The translations under genes were made by a program, and so were the position numbers. From Proteromonas lacertae (lineage: Eukaryota; Sar; Bigyra; Opalinata; Proteromonadidae), in the NCBI GenBank assembly GCA_002245135.1, contig NGBS01001233.1:1-38974 (forward strand): a stretch of 38,974 bases of DNA, read 5' to 3'. The notes beneath the pieces are model-generated. The model ran no database searches, was not told the origin of the DNA, and saw only the letters and a list, made by a program, of their open reading frames with translations. Numbering within the stretch: position 1 is the first letter of the stretch; each line of letters opens with the position of its first letter. Below are positions 1 to 10,100 of this stretch, piece by piece.

Positions 1-1
1 A

Positions 2-829
2 TCTTGTCATATCAGGGCCTCTAAGGAAACCAATGCTGATGGATCTGGGTATTATAAGACTTGTAGTAGATGCCGAGAAAGAGCAAGTAGACGCACAATC
101 ACTCTTATTGAGAAGCATCACAAGGAAAGGAACTTGTTGAAGAATGATACTAAGCCCGTAAGCGATAAGCTATCCTGCAGTAGATGTCATCGAAGCTTAA
201 GTCTATTGTTCTTTAAGAATCCCGATGGAGGTTACTTCAATTGTTGCCATCGTTGTAGGTGTAGAAGGAGCCTGGCTAAACATAAGCAACAGTCCAAGAA
301 CTCCACCAATGCTACTCCCGATCCAGCTCTTGACGAATTAAGGACAAGGATGAACCTAAAAATCCAACGCAATAGACAAGAGATAGTGAAGATGATCAAG
401 GAGAACTCCGATCTATTCAACTGGGATGAAGTCTTCAATCAGACCTTTATAACTCCATGCAATAATTATCAACCAGCAAAAGAGCCTTGCAAGACCTTGA
501 TCTCGTTAGCATTAAGGAACAAGCAAGTCAAGATAGAGATAGATCCTCCGGTAAAGCCACTTCCAACCTGCTGCTTTATTACTCTCTACGATTGCTTAAG
601 CATATTCAAGAATGATCTTCAACACGAGGTAGATTCAGCAAAGAATCGTAAAGACCTTGATAATCCTCCTGTAAAGAGACCGATAACAAAACTCTCAGTA
701 TCATCACGAGGTGCTTCAAGTGATCCTCCAGCGAAGCATCTAAAGCTAGCTTCTGAAGCAACTCCTTACCCGGCGAAGTCATCAGAAGCAGTAGTAGTAA
801 ACGCATCTACTGATAAGGAACGTGATTAA
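2..829 (+). CDS. Tandem zinc-ribbon-like protein, 5' end outside window
   Basis: The frame is open from the window edge, so the gene starts upstream and is partial. Two copies of a cysteine pattern are visible: the first ends in YYKTCSRCRERASRR, and the second is CSRCHRSLSLLFF followed by GGYFNCCHRCRCRR. Each copy has a CxxC pair, a G-x-Y turn and a second CxxC followed by arginines, which suggests a zinc-binding ribbon. The C-terminal half is lysine-rich and low in complexity, with a repeated P-V/A-K pattern (DPPVKPL, NPPVKRP, DPPAKHL), and could be a nucleic-acid-binding tail. No family is recognised with confidence. Codon use (many AAG, GAG, ATC) matches the coiled-coil gene downstream and is unlike the AT-rich genes after 8 kb. 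DNA or RNA binding is an inference from the cysteines and basic residues only. Confidence 0.6.
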   Translation, partial: SCHIRASKETNADGSGYYKTCSRCRERASRRTITLIEKHHKERNLLKNDTKPVSDKLSCSRCHRSLSLLFFKNPDGGYFNCCHRCRCRRSLAKHKQQSKNSTNATPDPALDELRTRMNLKIQRNRQEIVKMIKENSDLFNWDEVFNQTFITPCNNYQPAKEPCKTLISLALRNKQVKIEIDPPVKPLPTCCFITLYDCLSIFKNDLQHEVDSAKNRKDLDNPPVKRPITKLSVSSRGASSDPPAKHLKLASEATPYPAKSSEAVVVNASTDKERD

Positions 830-863
830 CATTGTTGGTACATAGTAAAATGTTACCTTGGGT

Positions 864-974
864 ATGACCGAGGACAATAGAAATAATCAATTCAAGGAGC
901 CTTACGGAGATGAGCAACTCAAGGACATGGTAAGTAATCAATTCAATAAACTAAAGGAGTCTTGGATAAGTTAA
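864..974 (+). CDS. Small 36-residue ORF of unknown function
   Basis: The ORF opens at an ATG and starts MTEDNRNNQFKEPYGDEQ. It is hydrophilic and charged and has the same codon preference as the genes on either side, which is why it is listed despite its size. No domain is recognisable. It begins 35 bp after the zinc-ribbon gene stops. It may be the head of a longer gene whose remainder has decayed, because the following kilobase keeps a coding-like base composition without any long frame. Confidence 0.3.
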   Translation: MTEDNRNNQFKEPYGDEQLKDMVSNQFNKLKESWIS

Positions 975-1920
975 TGATAGTAAGGACATCAACAACCCCG
1001 AGATAACAACCTTGGATCAATGACTCTGAAGATCATGAAGTAGTTGTAGGTACATAAAGAGTTACAATTGCAGACTATAGGAAGTGTGATCGATAATCCT
1101 TTACATGAGTAGTCCTTACTTATGATGCTAGGAATCATTACTAGTAAGTAAGTAAGTAGACCAGAGATATCGTATACTCCTCAAGTAGCAACACTGGCAT
1201 AGATGTCCAAGAGTCTATAAGCTATCGATCGTAAGGTGATTATCAGTAGATAGGTAAATACACTGACTTCAATAACAATACCGAGACTAGTAGTGATCAG
1301 ACTGAAGGCTAGTACATTACTGAGGATCAACAACTTCGATGAACTAGAACTAGAAGGAATTGTCACTTGAGGGGTTACCATCAGTTCAAGAGAGAGGTAT
1401 CGGTAAAGATCACAAGTAGTTCTTCAAGAGATGTTAAGGATGAGATCAACTCTAACTTCAACAGTCAGTCTCAAGGTACTTACCAGAGTGAAGACAAAGT
1501 ACTTTATAGGTAATGCCTGCCACGTCCGAGAAGTCCAAGAAGGTAAAGGAGCATCTGGAATAGAGACGATTAGTAGATCCTTGGAAGTCAAAGGTGCAAG
1601 TGAAGTCTACGGAGAGAGTAGTTGAACTTCAAAGGAGGCTTCTGACCATCGTATAAGTCTTATCGGAATAGAAGCATTGTAAGTTAAGATGGTAGATGAT
1701 GATCGAGACTATGAAGTTCACAGCATAGAGATCACGCAACTCATTACAAAGACCGATAAAGTCATCTACATCCATCAGCTAGTAATCGTAAGGAGTTGAA
1801 GTTCATCGTGTGGATAGAGTAAGCAAGGTACTTCTCGGGAGGTAGGTAAAGCTGTTGAAGGCCAGGACATGTTATGATATAAGAGATACCTGAGAAGTCA
1901 TCTAAGTAAAGTAGCTCCTG
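975..1920. other. GC-richer stretch without a clear gene
   Basis: Nearly 1 kb with the same GC-richer texture as the neighbouring genes (many AAGGAG- and GATCAAG-like words) but no frame over about 65 codons on either strand. The best reading is decayed coding sequence belonging to the left block. I recognise no protein motif and no RNA gene. Confidence 0.4.
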
Positions 1921-1924
1921 GATC

Positions 1925-1932
1925 TATAAATA
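1925..1932 (+). promoter_or_regulatory. Possible TATA box
   Basis: The octamer TATAAATA lies 30 bp before the ATG of the coiled-coil gene, in a stretch that is otherwise not AT-rich. Spacing and isolation make a core promoter element plausible. This is a single motif match only. Confidence 0.35.
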
Positions 1933-1962
1933 AAGTTCTAATCTGGAATCATTACCTAGGCA

Positions 1963-4419
1963 ATGTTCAACACCGGGAACAACTTACGGGAGAACGATGA
2001 GGAGATGTTAAGGTTACTTAATACTATCGACAAGACTACTTACGATGTGAAGCAAAAGATAGATGGAAAGGTCGTTGTTAAGTATGATAAGGACGTGTTG
2101 TTCCAAGACTCCCAGGAAGTGATTCAAAAGGCTTTGAGTTCTGGTGAACTCAAGGCCGTGATAGACTATGATAAGATCAATCCTCCATTGGTAAGCACTA
2201 TCCAAGAAGTCCGAGGAACACCAGTCAGTATCAATCAGAAGCAACAAGAAGAAGTAACCTCATCCACAACAGCTATCAAGAGAAAGTTGGATGATCACTC
2301 GGAGGAGTCATCTACGAAGTTGGCTAAGCTAGAGACTGATCATCATCAACTCCATGAGTACCTTCAAGGTACCTTACAACCAGATCATAAAGCTATTCAA
2401 TCGACCTTAAAGGAAGTGCTAGATGAGACTGATAAGATTGAAGGTATCGATCAGAAGCTCCAGGAAGTCAAGAACCTATGTACTTTGCTTAACAACAAGA
2501 TCCCTAAAGACTTCGGAGAGACAACTATCACATCCTTGAGCAATATTGCTACTTGCAGCAATGAACTTAAGCACTACACGGAGAAGCAATTACCAGAGTT
2601 GTATAAGAGCATGGAGGATGTAAGCTATATCCTTGAATCCACCAACACTTCAATCGATCAATTGAAAGCATCGGAGGATGAGAAATTGGATCGTCTAAGT
2701 ACCTTGTTGAAGTCATTATGCGAGAGTCTCAACATCGGGGATGTTAACGTCTACGATATGATCAAGTACATCACTACGATGGATGATAAGAGCCTTACGA
2801 AGCTCACTGACTTAGAGAAGCAGATCAAAGTAGCCTCCGAGGAGTTGATCAAGATGAAGAACAACTACGAGGAGTACAAGGCAATCAATACTGTGATTAA
2901 CAATAACATGATTAAGTTCAAGGAGGTCTTACAAGAGATTGAGATTGCCAATGGTTACAACAAGGACTTCAAGAACCAGATGAATGCTATGGAGGAAGAG
3001 ATCGCCGGGTTGAATGGAGAAGCTGACAAGACGAATACCTTCTGCACTGAGGAGAGAGCTACCGCTATTGACAAGACCAAGGATATTGTAAGTAAGATAG
3101 ATATCGATGATATCAACCAGTATTGTAGTAGCTCACAGAAGGAGAAGATTGATAAAGTCCATGAGCTGATCACCGGCATAGCCATCGAAGATATTAACAA
3201 CTACTGCTCCTTGGAGAGACTTACCATTGTCCAAGAGTATTGAGGAACTGATCAAAGGATTCATTACCGATAAGAGAACTAAGGAGATCGACATACCGAC
3301 AACACAATCAAGGAGTTTTGTACTTTCCCGAGAAGTGCTGCTATCGATGAGACCAACACTGTTGTGAAGCACTTCTGTACTTCGGATCGATCGGAGAAGA
3401 TAGATAAGTGTTATGAGCGTGTCCATGACCTCAACAAGGAGAGTATTAACCAGTTCTGTACTGAAGGCCGAGGTAACTTCATTGATACAACAAAGGCCAA
3501 CACCGATGCAATCAAGATCAAGGTGGATTCTCTAAGTATCAACGATGTGAATGCAACCTGTGGCGTGGCTAGAAGGACTGAAGAAGACAACCTCCGAAGG
3601 AACTTGGATGGCTTCTTTAACAACACTCGTAAAGGACTCATCGACACAGCTATCAACAATGCAGCTGCTATCAGAACCAAGATCGATGGATTCAATACTG
3701 GGAATGTCAATAGCTTCTGTTCACCAGCTCAATTAACCAAGGTCAATGAAGTACATTCAAAGATAGGAGACTGCCAGACAAGAGTCATTGAAGTCCAAGG
3801 CAAAGTCAACAACCTCAACAACCTGGCCGTAACTCAAGTAAACAACATTACCAGTGCAGCTCAATTAAGTAAGATCAACTCAGTCGATAGCAATGTCCAG
3901 GATGTCCAGAAGAAGTTGACCGAGTTGAAGACATCAGTAGAAAGTCTGGCTTCTCAAGGAGATGGATCATCGGAGATCAAGACCGTACTTAACCAGATGA
4001 GTAACACCTTGTCTTCGATATTGAACATGACAGCAGCTAGCATGGACTCTCCTCTGGTGGCAGTTCCCATAAGCTTCTATAGTACAGTAAGACCTGATTG
4101 TAAATTCGAATGTTTACTTAAGGCTTATGTCAATCGTGTAGAGCTGGAGTTCATATCAAGCAGCGGATGGATCGGGAAAGTGTGGGTGAAGGATGTGAAT
4201 GCAAAGGGCTTTGCTAAGTTCAAGGAGTGGTTCCATCTTGATAAGAAGATAAGTCACTGGGTTGTTCCCAATCCTAGAGATCCTAACATGACTGATTATG
4301 ACAGACACTTCCTTGAATTCATCCCCGCCGACAATTCAATTCATTGTGAATTCGGTATGATGCCAGGTAATGGAACAAGAGCAATCTGTATAGATGCTAA
4401 CTTCAATGGTCCTCAATAG
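1963..4419 (+). CDS. Long coiled-coil repeat protein with C-terminal globular domain
   Basis: Coding sequence runs from an ATG at 1963 to TAG at 4419, but is carried in two separate open stretches (about 426 and 351 residues), so it is interrupted. The first part is a long heptad-like helical region. From about codon 360 on, a repeat of roughly 30-35 residues recurs: an FC or YC dipeptide, a short polar segment, then ID and a helix (NTFCTEERATAID, NQYCSSSQKEKID, KEFCTFPRSAAID, NQFCTEGRGNFID, NSFCSPAQLTKVN). The last 125 residues are different: no heptads, several Trp and Phe, likely beta-rich (FYSTVRPDCKFECLL, WVVPNPRDPNMTDYDRHF). A rod carrying a globular head recalls fibres or adhesins, but no family is recognised and the role is unknown. 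No signal peptide or membrane segment is visible. Confidence 0.6.
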
Positions 4420-4477
4420 TCGATGTGTGTTGGGTGAACTATCGGAGGATAACTATAAGCAGTGACCACCTTCGGAG

Positions 4478-4522
4478 CTGCCCAACCATGCTGCAAATAG
4501 TTTACCTTGCTTTGTTGGGCAG
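4478..4522. terminator. Stem-loop after the coiled-coil gene
   Basis: A perfect 9-bp inverted repeat (CTGCCCAAC at 4478-4486 and GTTGGGCAG at 4514-4522) surrounds a 27-nt loop, 58 nt after the stop codon. It could mark a transcript end, but eukaryotic terminators are not normally of this form, so the role is a guess. Confidence 0.3.
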
Positions 4523-4587
4523 CAACAACTCCAAGAGATTCAACAACCCTGGATGATGATCAAATGAAAGTTCCTTCTCAATGATCC

Positions 4588-4754
4588 TGGTAATGAAGAA
4601 AGCAGTTCTTCTTCCGGGCATGGACAAGAACGTCTACGACGGAACCTTCCTTACCAAGTCCGATATTGCTCCGCAACATCGTCCTTGGTAAGGAAGCTTC
4701 CTCTGAGACGTTCTTACCCATACTCCGAAAGAGATCACTGCTTCTTCATTACCA
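4588..4754. repeat. Large imperfect palindrome, about 71-nt arms
   Basis: Arms 4588-4658 and 4684-4754 are inverted copies with a loop of 25 nt. The inner 18 bp (4641-4658 against 4684-4701) differ at one position, AAGAACGTCT recurs in both arms, and the outermost TGGTAATGAAGAA also pairs. There are scattered mismatches and small gaps in the middle. A hairpin of this size does not belong to any coding frame I can support. Confidence 0.75.
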
Positions 4755-4780
4755 TCACCTCGAGGTAACCAACACTTCTA

Positions 4781-4930
4781 GATAGCTTCCAGGAGTACTC
4801 GTAGGAGATCGTCTCATAGATAGGTATAAGTAGGTATAGAAATAGCTTCCAAGAGTCCCCGTAGGGAAGTAGACTCCTTAGGAAGTAGACCCCGTAGGAG
4901 GAATTCCGTAGGAACCTTACGTAAATGTGA
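4781..4930 (+). repeat. Degenerate 60-bp direct repeat and short-period repeats
   Basis: ATAGCTTCCA followed by GAGT and CGTAGG recurs at 4782 and 4842, a period of 60. It is followed by shorter recurrences of GAAGTAGAC and CCCGTAGG up to about 4915. Open frames here are by-products of the repetition. Confidence 0.5.
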
Positions 4931-4959
4931 CCCTGGTACAATTGTCGGAGTCCCATTTA

Positions 4960-5730
4960 TATAGTATATAGTGGTTAATAAATAAACATATCAATTACAA
5001 AAGAAATAATGTTAAATAAATATTCTAAGATTAAAATGTTAAATCAATATGCGTTTTTATAGCATTTTTCTTAGACTATCGCACATATAATTTGAACTAA
5101 ATATATACCTCACGTTGCTTTTACTTATATAAAATGAGATTTTTTACTTATTTCATTTCTTCACCACTAAACAATTTACACATTAATATGCCAAATAAGA
5201 AATCAACTGACAAAGCAACTATCCTACCTCTCAAAACACATACTACATCACTCAAAAAAAGAAATAATAAAAACAATAAAACCATCACTAAAAATATAGT
5301 CGTTTCAATAATTTAAAAATATCTTTCTTGTTAAGATGGTGTTGTCTACTAAAAATAATATAATTCTAAAGTATTTTACTAGTAGCAATTATTTTGTTGA
5401 ATAGATAAAAGGTATGACCTCATTGAGCGTTATTGAAGCAATTTAATAAGATGAATATTTAAGCAATAAAGTTCCATTGTTCAATAAAAAATTGAAATGA
5501 TTCGAAATATTCTAATAGTTCCATTATTTCAATAGTTGTATTAATGTAATAATCACATTATTTTATACCAAACACAGTTTTATAGAAATATGAGAATAAG
5601 AAGTTCGATTTAGAAAAATATTCAAAAATTGTTTAATATTTGGGAATAGAGTAAGATATAAGTAAATAGAGATAATATGCATATGTTTTAATGTATTTAT
5701 TAATTGCTATTCTTATTCAATAAGAATGTA
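4960..5730. other. AT-rich stretch, no gene seen
   Basis: Base composition turns very AT-rich at about 4960 and stays so to about 5730. The only open frame of note (5134-5316) is a low-complexity Lys/Asn/Thr string without known features, and I do not accept it as a gene. Confidence 0.5.
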
Positions 5731-5959
5731 TCATTCTGCAATATAGAGTTCCGCCATATTGGTAACAACATTCTTGATATCTTGGAGAAACGATGATATG
5801 AATGAACTAGTGTCACTGCAGTTGAACGTGAATTCTTTACCTTTACTGAGTAATGATAAGTACCTTGGACTTCTTATGAGTAGAAGTAGCCATAGGCTCA
5901 CGCTGTTGTAATTCAAGGCTAGAGGAAGTACGGGTAGATAATGCTTGTTGAGTATTCAT
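5731..5959 (-). CDS. Small unrecognised protein, frame interrupted
   Basis: Read on the minus strand from the ATG at 5957-5959, the sequence begins MNTQQALSTRTSSSLELQQ, a plausible Ser/Gln-rich N-terminus. The downstream half, in another frame, ends in SSFISSFLQDIKNVVTNMA and AELYIAE before a stop at 5731. The two halves probably belong to one short gene of about 75 residues interrupted by a shift between them. Composition and codon use resemble the GC-richer left block. No domain is recognised. Flanking DNA on the 5' side contains a (CT/GA)n run at 5970-5988. Confidence 0.35.
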
Positions 5960-6416
5960 AAGGCAATGTCTTTCTCTCTCTCTCTCGGAGGATCAGAAAA
6001 AAATGAATACAGAGATGCCTGATATTATAAGTCCATCCCAAGAACATCTGCATTATCAGTAGAAGGATGGTAATCAAGATACATCGGATAAATCTAACAA
6101 CATCTACTATACTCAATAGCTGGGTGATCTTCAAGGAACATCTGGACGTTCAAGACAAGGAGGATTCAAAAGACTCTTACCAGCGCTTCGCCATGACAGA
6201 AGAACTCACGGAAGCTATAACTCCAGTAGCGACAACTTCTTTCAGCGACAAGCACAAAGCGATCAAAGTCAAAATCCATTACTCGGTAAGATCCAAGGAA
6301 GTGAACGATTAAGTAAATTGGTAACTCCCGCCGGAAGAAGTTCCGAAATGTTAACATTCCGAAGTGAGTTGTGAATCGACATTCCCGGCATTGATCAATT
6401 TTCTTGCCTTTCAATC
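5960..6416 (+). other. Possible decayed Ser/Gln-rich coding remnant
   Basis: Several overlapping short frames exist. The one with the most protein-like composition contains GSYNSSSDNFFQRQAQSD and then KLVTPAGRSSEMLTF, ending about 6370. There is no good start codon and no recognisable motif. I list it as sequence that was probably coding in the past. Confidence 0.25.
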
Positions 6417-7100
6417 ATGGTCATCTCAACTACTAATAGATCGATTGCTCCTTACCGTCCTCCTTTAGTTATGGAGGCTATACTTCATGGTCAACCTCAA
6501 ATAGCCTTCATAAAAGCAATGCCTTATGAACACACTCACATGGAGTATAGCAATAGCCCGCAATTTGTTAATGGATTACTAGGACTCACCAGCCAAGATA
6601 ATCCTTGTAATTTGATTTTGATCAAAGATGTTCCCTTAACAACCTCAGGGTTGAAGATCATAGCATCATGCAGCAACTGGACTATACCATCGGTGAGCTC
6701 CTTATGCAATGTATGAGCCTATCTTCAAATCTACCGATAGTGATCCTTACCAATGCTACTCGAGATCATGTCTTTAACATCACTGATAAATATAACTTCT
6801 TCGTCCTCTCGGCAAAGGAACGATACGGACAATTGAGTTACAATAACAAGATGTGGAAGGTGGAAGCACTGCAATGGATCATGAACTACTACTTCGATGG
6901 CCCAATAACTTAGGGTACTTGATAAGGATCCCTTGGATGCACTTCATCTATCAGTTTCAATCCTTAAGAAGGCGATTCAACTAGAAGTAGGCCAGGCTGC
7001 TGATGGAGAGAAGCTCATTGGTACCATAGAGAAGTTGAACCTCAACCTTGCTTCCTTCTGTAGAGATCTCCGATCCTTCCACGTCCACTTAAAGAAGTAA
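6417..7100 (+). CDS. Unrecognised protein, reading frame interrupted
   Basis: The gene starts at an ATG at 6417 (MVISTTNRSIAPYRPP) and its last stretch ends in RDLRSFHVHLKK with TAA at 7098-7100. Coding character continues throughout but changes frame, so the product would be about 225 residues only if the shifts were absent. The middle has alternating hydrophobic segments (LPIVILTNATRDHVF, YNFFVLSAKERYGQL) suggestive of a Rossmann-like or nuclease-like fold. I recognise no catalytic motif and propose no function. It converges on the minus-strand remnant ending at 7136, leaving 35 bp between them. It has the same codon texture as the other left-block genes. Confidence 0.45.
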
Positions 7101-7135
7101 TTAATTAGTCTTTGTTTATTGTTTGTTGTCTTTGC

Positions 7136-7510
7136 TTAAATAACACTAAGCGTCCTCGTAAGTGATAATGTTCTTGGACCTTTATGTAAAGTCGTAGGAA
7201 GCAGATTGAGCTTCATAAGGTGATGATGGAACTTGGCAGAAAGGTTCTCAAAGTATATACAGTCATTATCAGGAGTAGGATCGGTATATCTGACCATCAC
7301 TCCGAGATTCCTTATCTGTTGCTTCCTTATTGTTAAAGATCACGTACTTAGCTTCTTCATTCAAGGTGATCTCCTCCTACACATAATTGTAAAGGGCATC
7401 TAGGAACTAGTTCAAACAACATCGCTTGCATTCTTTAAGCGTCTTATCATGTTCTAACCCTTTGTTCATAACTTGATCTAGATTCTCCCAACTTGTTCTA
7501 AATCTCTATT
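7136..7510 (-). pseudogene. Decayed gene, unrecognised, minus strand
   Basis: On the minus strand coding-like stretches follow one another but do not share a frame: NLDQVMNKGLEHDKTLKECK, then EEAKYVIFNNKEATDKE, then RYTDPTPDNDCIYFENL and SAKFHHHLMKLNLL, with a stop at 7136-7138. In-frame stops between them show the gene is not intact. The GC-richer composition ties it to the left block. No family is recognised. Confidence 0.45.
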
Positions 7511-7538
7511 ATAAGGAATGCAATTATGCACTCTTGTT

Positions 7539-7994
7539 GTACACCGTTGGGAGATAAATGGGTTTAGATTACGTTGAAGTTATAAACGTAACCTTAAGCT
7601 TAGTTTTCAAAATAGTTACGTTGGCTGCATATCGTATTGTTCTGTTTAACATCTATAACATTAGCAGAAAACGAAATATAGTAACTTTAATTTCTATATA
7701 CTTAATATTGAGATTGTAAAAGTAAGCTTGAAAGAAGGTTGAGCTCGATTTTTACTTTTCTCAGCTGATGTATTTTTCATTGTAGTAACGATTGAGATAA
7801 AAAAATATTGAATAAGTAAAATGAGTTTCATATATACAAGGCAGAAGCTTAAAAAAGAATATATCGAATATGTAGCTTATATGCCAAAGTAAGGTTATAT
7901 TTGAATATAACTCACTACCAAACCCTCTACTGTCGAATTAGTTTTTAATAAAAACCCATTTATCTCCCAAAGGCGCAAATCTCCAAAGGCGTAC
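7539..7994. mobile_element. MITE-like non-autonomous DNA transposon
   Basis: A perfect 19-bp inverted repeat, 7547-7565 and 7952-7970 (TTGGGAGATAAATGGGTTT and its complement), bounds about 424 bp of AT-rich DNA without a gene. The similarity extends outward: GTACACC before the left arm, and on the right two tandem versions of CCTTTGG(G)AGAT ending in GTAC at 7991-7994. The short length, terminal repeats and lack of coding capacity are those of a MITE. I cannot assign a superfamily or a certain target duplication. It sits exactly where the GC-richer left block gives way to the AT-rich island. Confidence 0.7.
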
Positions 7995-8044
7995 GATATT
8001 TATGGTGTTTAACTAAATTAGACATATTAACTTAACATATAAAT

Positions 8045-8182
8045 ATGACAATATTAACGAATATTTTTATATTATCTATGTTAGTCTCTATGAGTGGAGG
8101 AAACAAGTTTAAAAAGGCATTAAAATTGCAATTATTCGATGATGATTATGCCCATGTTAGATATACCAAAGTATCCATATAG
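8045..8182 (+). CDS. Small ORF with signal-peptide-like start
   Basis: A 45-residue ORF begins MTILTNIFILSMLVSMSGG, which is hydrophobic and looks like a signal peptide, followed by a short charged tail (NKFKKALKLQLFDDDYAH). It ends 2 bp before the convergent stop of the FkbM gene. No family is recognised. In DNA this AT-rich a 45-codon frame can arise by chance, so the call rests on the ATG and the hydrophobic-then-charged layout. Confidence 0.3.
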   Translation: MTILTNIFILSMLVSMSGGNKFKKALKLQLFDDDYAHVRYTKVSI

Positions 8183-8184
8183 AT

Positions 8185-9061
8185 TTAGAAGTTACTCTTT
8201 CTTTTAGCAAGAATATTATTCTTTGATTCTCTATTGCAATCAAATTTTTTGATAATTTCATATCCCATTTCATTGAGAATTTGAAACATATTTTCTATTT
8301 CATAATTTCCATTCTTCTTCTTTCTTCCACATCCTACCTCCATATATATAAATTCGGATACATGAGTTTTAAAAAAAATTCTTTCCTCCATCAATTAGCT
8401 CATATTCAGCACCCTCTACATCTATTTTTATCATAGCAATTCTTTTAGGAATAATTTTGTCAAATTGATCTAGTCTTTTTACATGTATATATTCCTTATA
8501 ATCACTATGATTATAGTGTAAAGATGAATAACCCCAATTATTCTTCACAATTCTCATTATTTGATTTTCATCCCTCTTTCCTAAAGCATATGGGTATATA
8601 TTTATTAACTTAGAAAATTTATGATTGCTAAATGTAGTTAAACTGAATGGAAACAAATTATTTGGAAGAGGTTCAAATGCAATAACTTTTACATTTGCAC
8701 TAGCAAACACAAAAGAGCATGAACCAATATTTGCTCCAAAATCAACAAATATCCCATTCTTACTTCCAGATAAATATATGTTATAAATCTCTTGACATTC
8801 AGGCCATTTACCTTTAATTCTAATGATGTTAGACACGTAGTCATCATTTCTTATAACTTGAGCAAATGACATGTTTGAATATTTTGCTTGAGTAAAATAA
8901 TATGATTGATTATTTAATATAGTAGGTACTGTTACATATTTTAACATTTTTATATTTTTATTATTACTAATATTCTCCTTAGATACTATTTTATATTTAT
9001 ATGATACAAAGATAATAAATATAAACACTATTAATAATGCATATAAAACCAAAAATTTCAT
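8185..9061 (-). CDS. FkbM-family methyltransferase, membrane-anchored
   Basis: An S-adenosylmethionine-dependent methyltransferase of the FkbM type, a family that O-methylates sugars and similar hydroxyls. Residues 1-25 (MKFLVLYALLIVFIFIIFVS) form a signal anchor. The SAM-binding motif is FVDFGANIGSCSFVFA at about residue 105, the acidic partner is VIAFEPLPNN, and the family signature IKIDVEGAEYELIDGG is at about 215. The frame then shifts at a run of eight A/T bases, and the rest (KTHVSEFIYMEVG and on to the stop at 8185) continues in the next frame, where FkbM proteins normally have a beta strand and an aromatic pair. One base in a homopolymer run separates the parts. First gene of the glycan island, and divergent from the GT-D gene at 10207. 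Confidence 0.85.
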
Positions 9062-9310
9062 TCTATTATTAATTCTATTAAAATATTTAATACTGAAATG
9101 AAAGAAATCTATTTGTAATTAAAAACAATAGTAATGTGAATATTTTTGATTATTTAATATTGAAATTTAATTGTTTATTAATAGTAGAATCAAAAATGGG
9201 TTTGGCTTGACCATCCCATCCTCTTTTAATACTATACATATGCATTGTCTTTATATTTTTGTACTCTTTACAAGCTTGACTTGATAGAGTTTTTATAAAA
9301 TAAAAGAAAA

Positions 9311-9506
9311 CTACTTCGAACGATTTGGAATTTAGGCTCGAGCTTGACTTATTTTATTTTGTTAAATAGAAAGAGATATGGAATTTTATATTTTCAAAAA
9401 TATATATTATGATGTATTTATTTATGATATATTAGAAAAATCATATAAAAAACAAAAGAAAGTTAAAAAAAAATGAATCGAACGTTCGAGCCAAATCGAA
9501 CGATAT
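9311..9506. repeat. Imperfect inverted repeat, possible MITE remnant
   Basis: TTCGAACGATTTGG...GGCTCGAGC (9315-9343) and ATCGAACGTTCGAGCC...AAATCGAACGAT (9477-9504) are inverted relatives, with a gap in one arm. The relatively CG-containing words stand out in the AT-rich background. Arms about 130 bp apart with no coding content fit a small decayed MITE. Confidence 0.4.
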
Positions 9507-9883
9507 TTTTGAAACTACTATTATAACCATATTAAACTATTTTGAGAAGTTCATTATGATGTTGTTCAGCTTTAAAACAAACTAAATGCATATTCTTGCT
9601 AATTTAAATGAAAAATTGTTACTTTTATGCTTAGTTAATCATTTCAGCTAATGTATTTTAGTTTATATTAGCTAAATATGCATTTAGATTGCTTCAAAAA
9701 TTTCTAGAAAACAAACGGCGCAAATATTTAAACTATTTATATTAACAAAAAAGTATACTGCAGATGTAGGTCATATAACAAAGTAAGTATAAAAGTAACT
9801 ATTCTTTATCTAAATAAATCAGAATATGCAACAGTATATATAAAATGCATTTAATTAAATTTTATGTTTTAATGTTTCATTCA

Positions 9884-10100
9884 CTGATAGAGACTAAAAT
9901 ACAGTTACTTAGATGATTAGAATTAATAAACATTTACTTATACCTGTCTATAAAAGAAATGTAAAAAGTTGGCTTGAGATGATCTAAATATTGGCTTGAG
10001 AGAGGCTTGAATTAATTTTTAGTTTTTGGTTTTTAAGTGTCTTCTTACAAAAATCTATGTACTTTAATCATTTCAGTAAATTTGATTTAGTCTCTATCAG
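9884..10100. repeat. Inverted repeat, 15-bp arms, about 217 bp overall
   Basis: CTGATAGAGACTAAA at 9884-9898 is matched by its exact complement at 10086-10100. The inner sequence is AT-rich and non-coding. Consistent with a short non-autonomous element; no target duplication could be fixed by eye. Confidence 0.5.

Noticed and set aside
1181-1381. Minus-strand ORF in the left block
   Set aside because: Mostly a reverse reading of coding-like plus-strand sequence; hydrophobic composition arises from the complement.
2014-3710. Several minus-strand ORFs opposite the coiled-coil gene
   Set aside because: Shadows of the coiled-coil coding strand; composition and codon use do not support them.
5134-5316. 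60-codon plus-strand ORF
   Set aside because: Low-complexity Lys/Asn/Thr sequence from AT-rich DNA, with no motif and no neighbour support.
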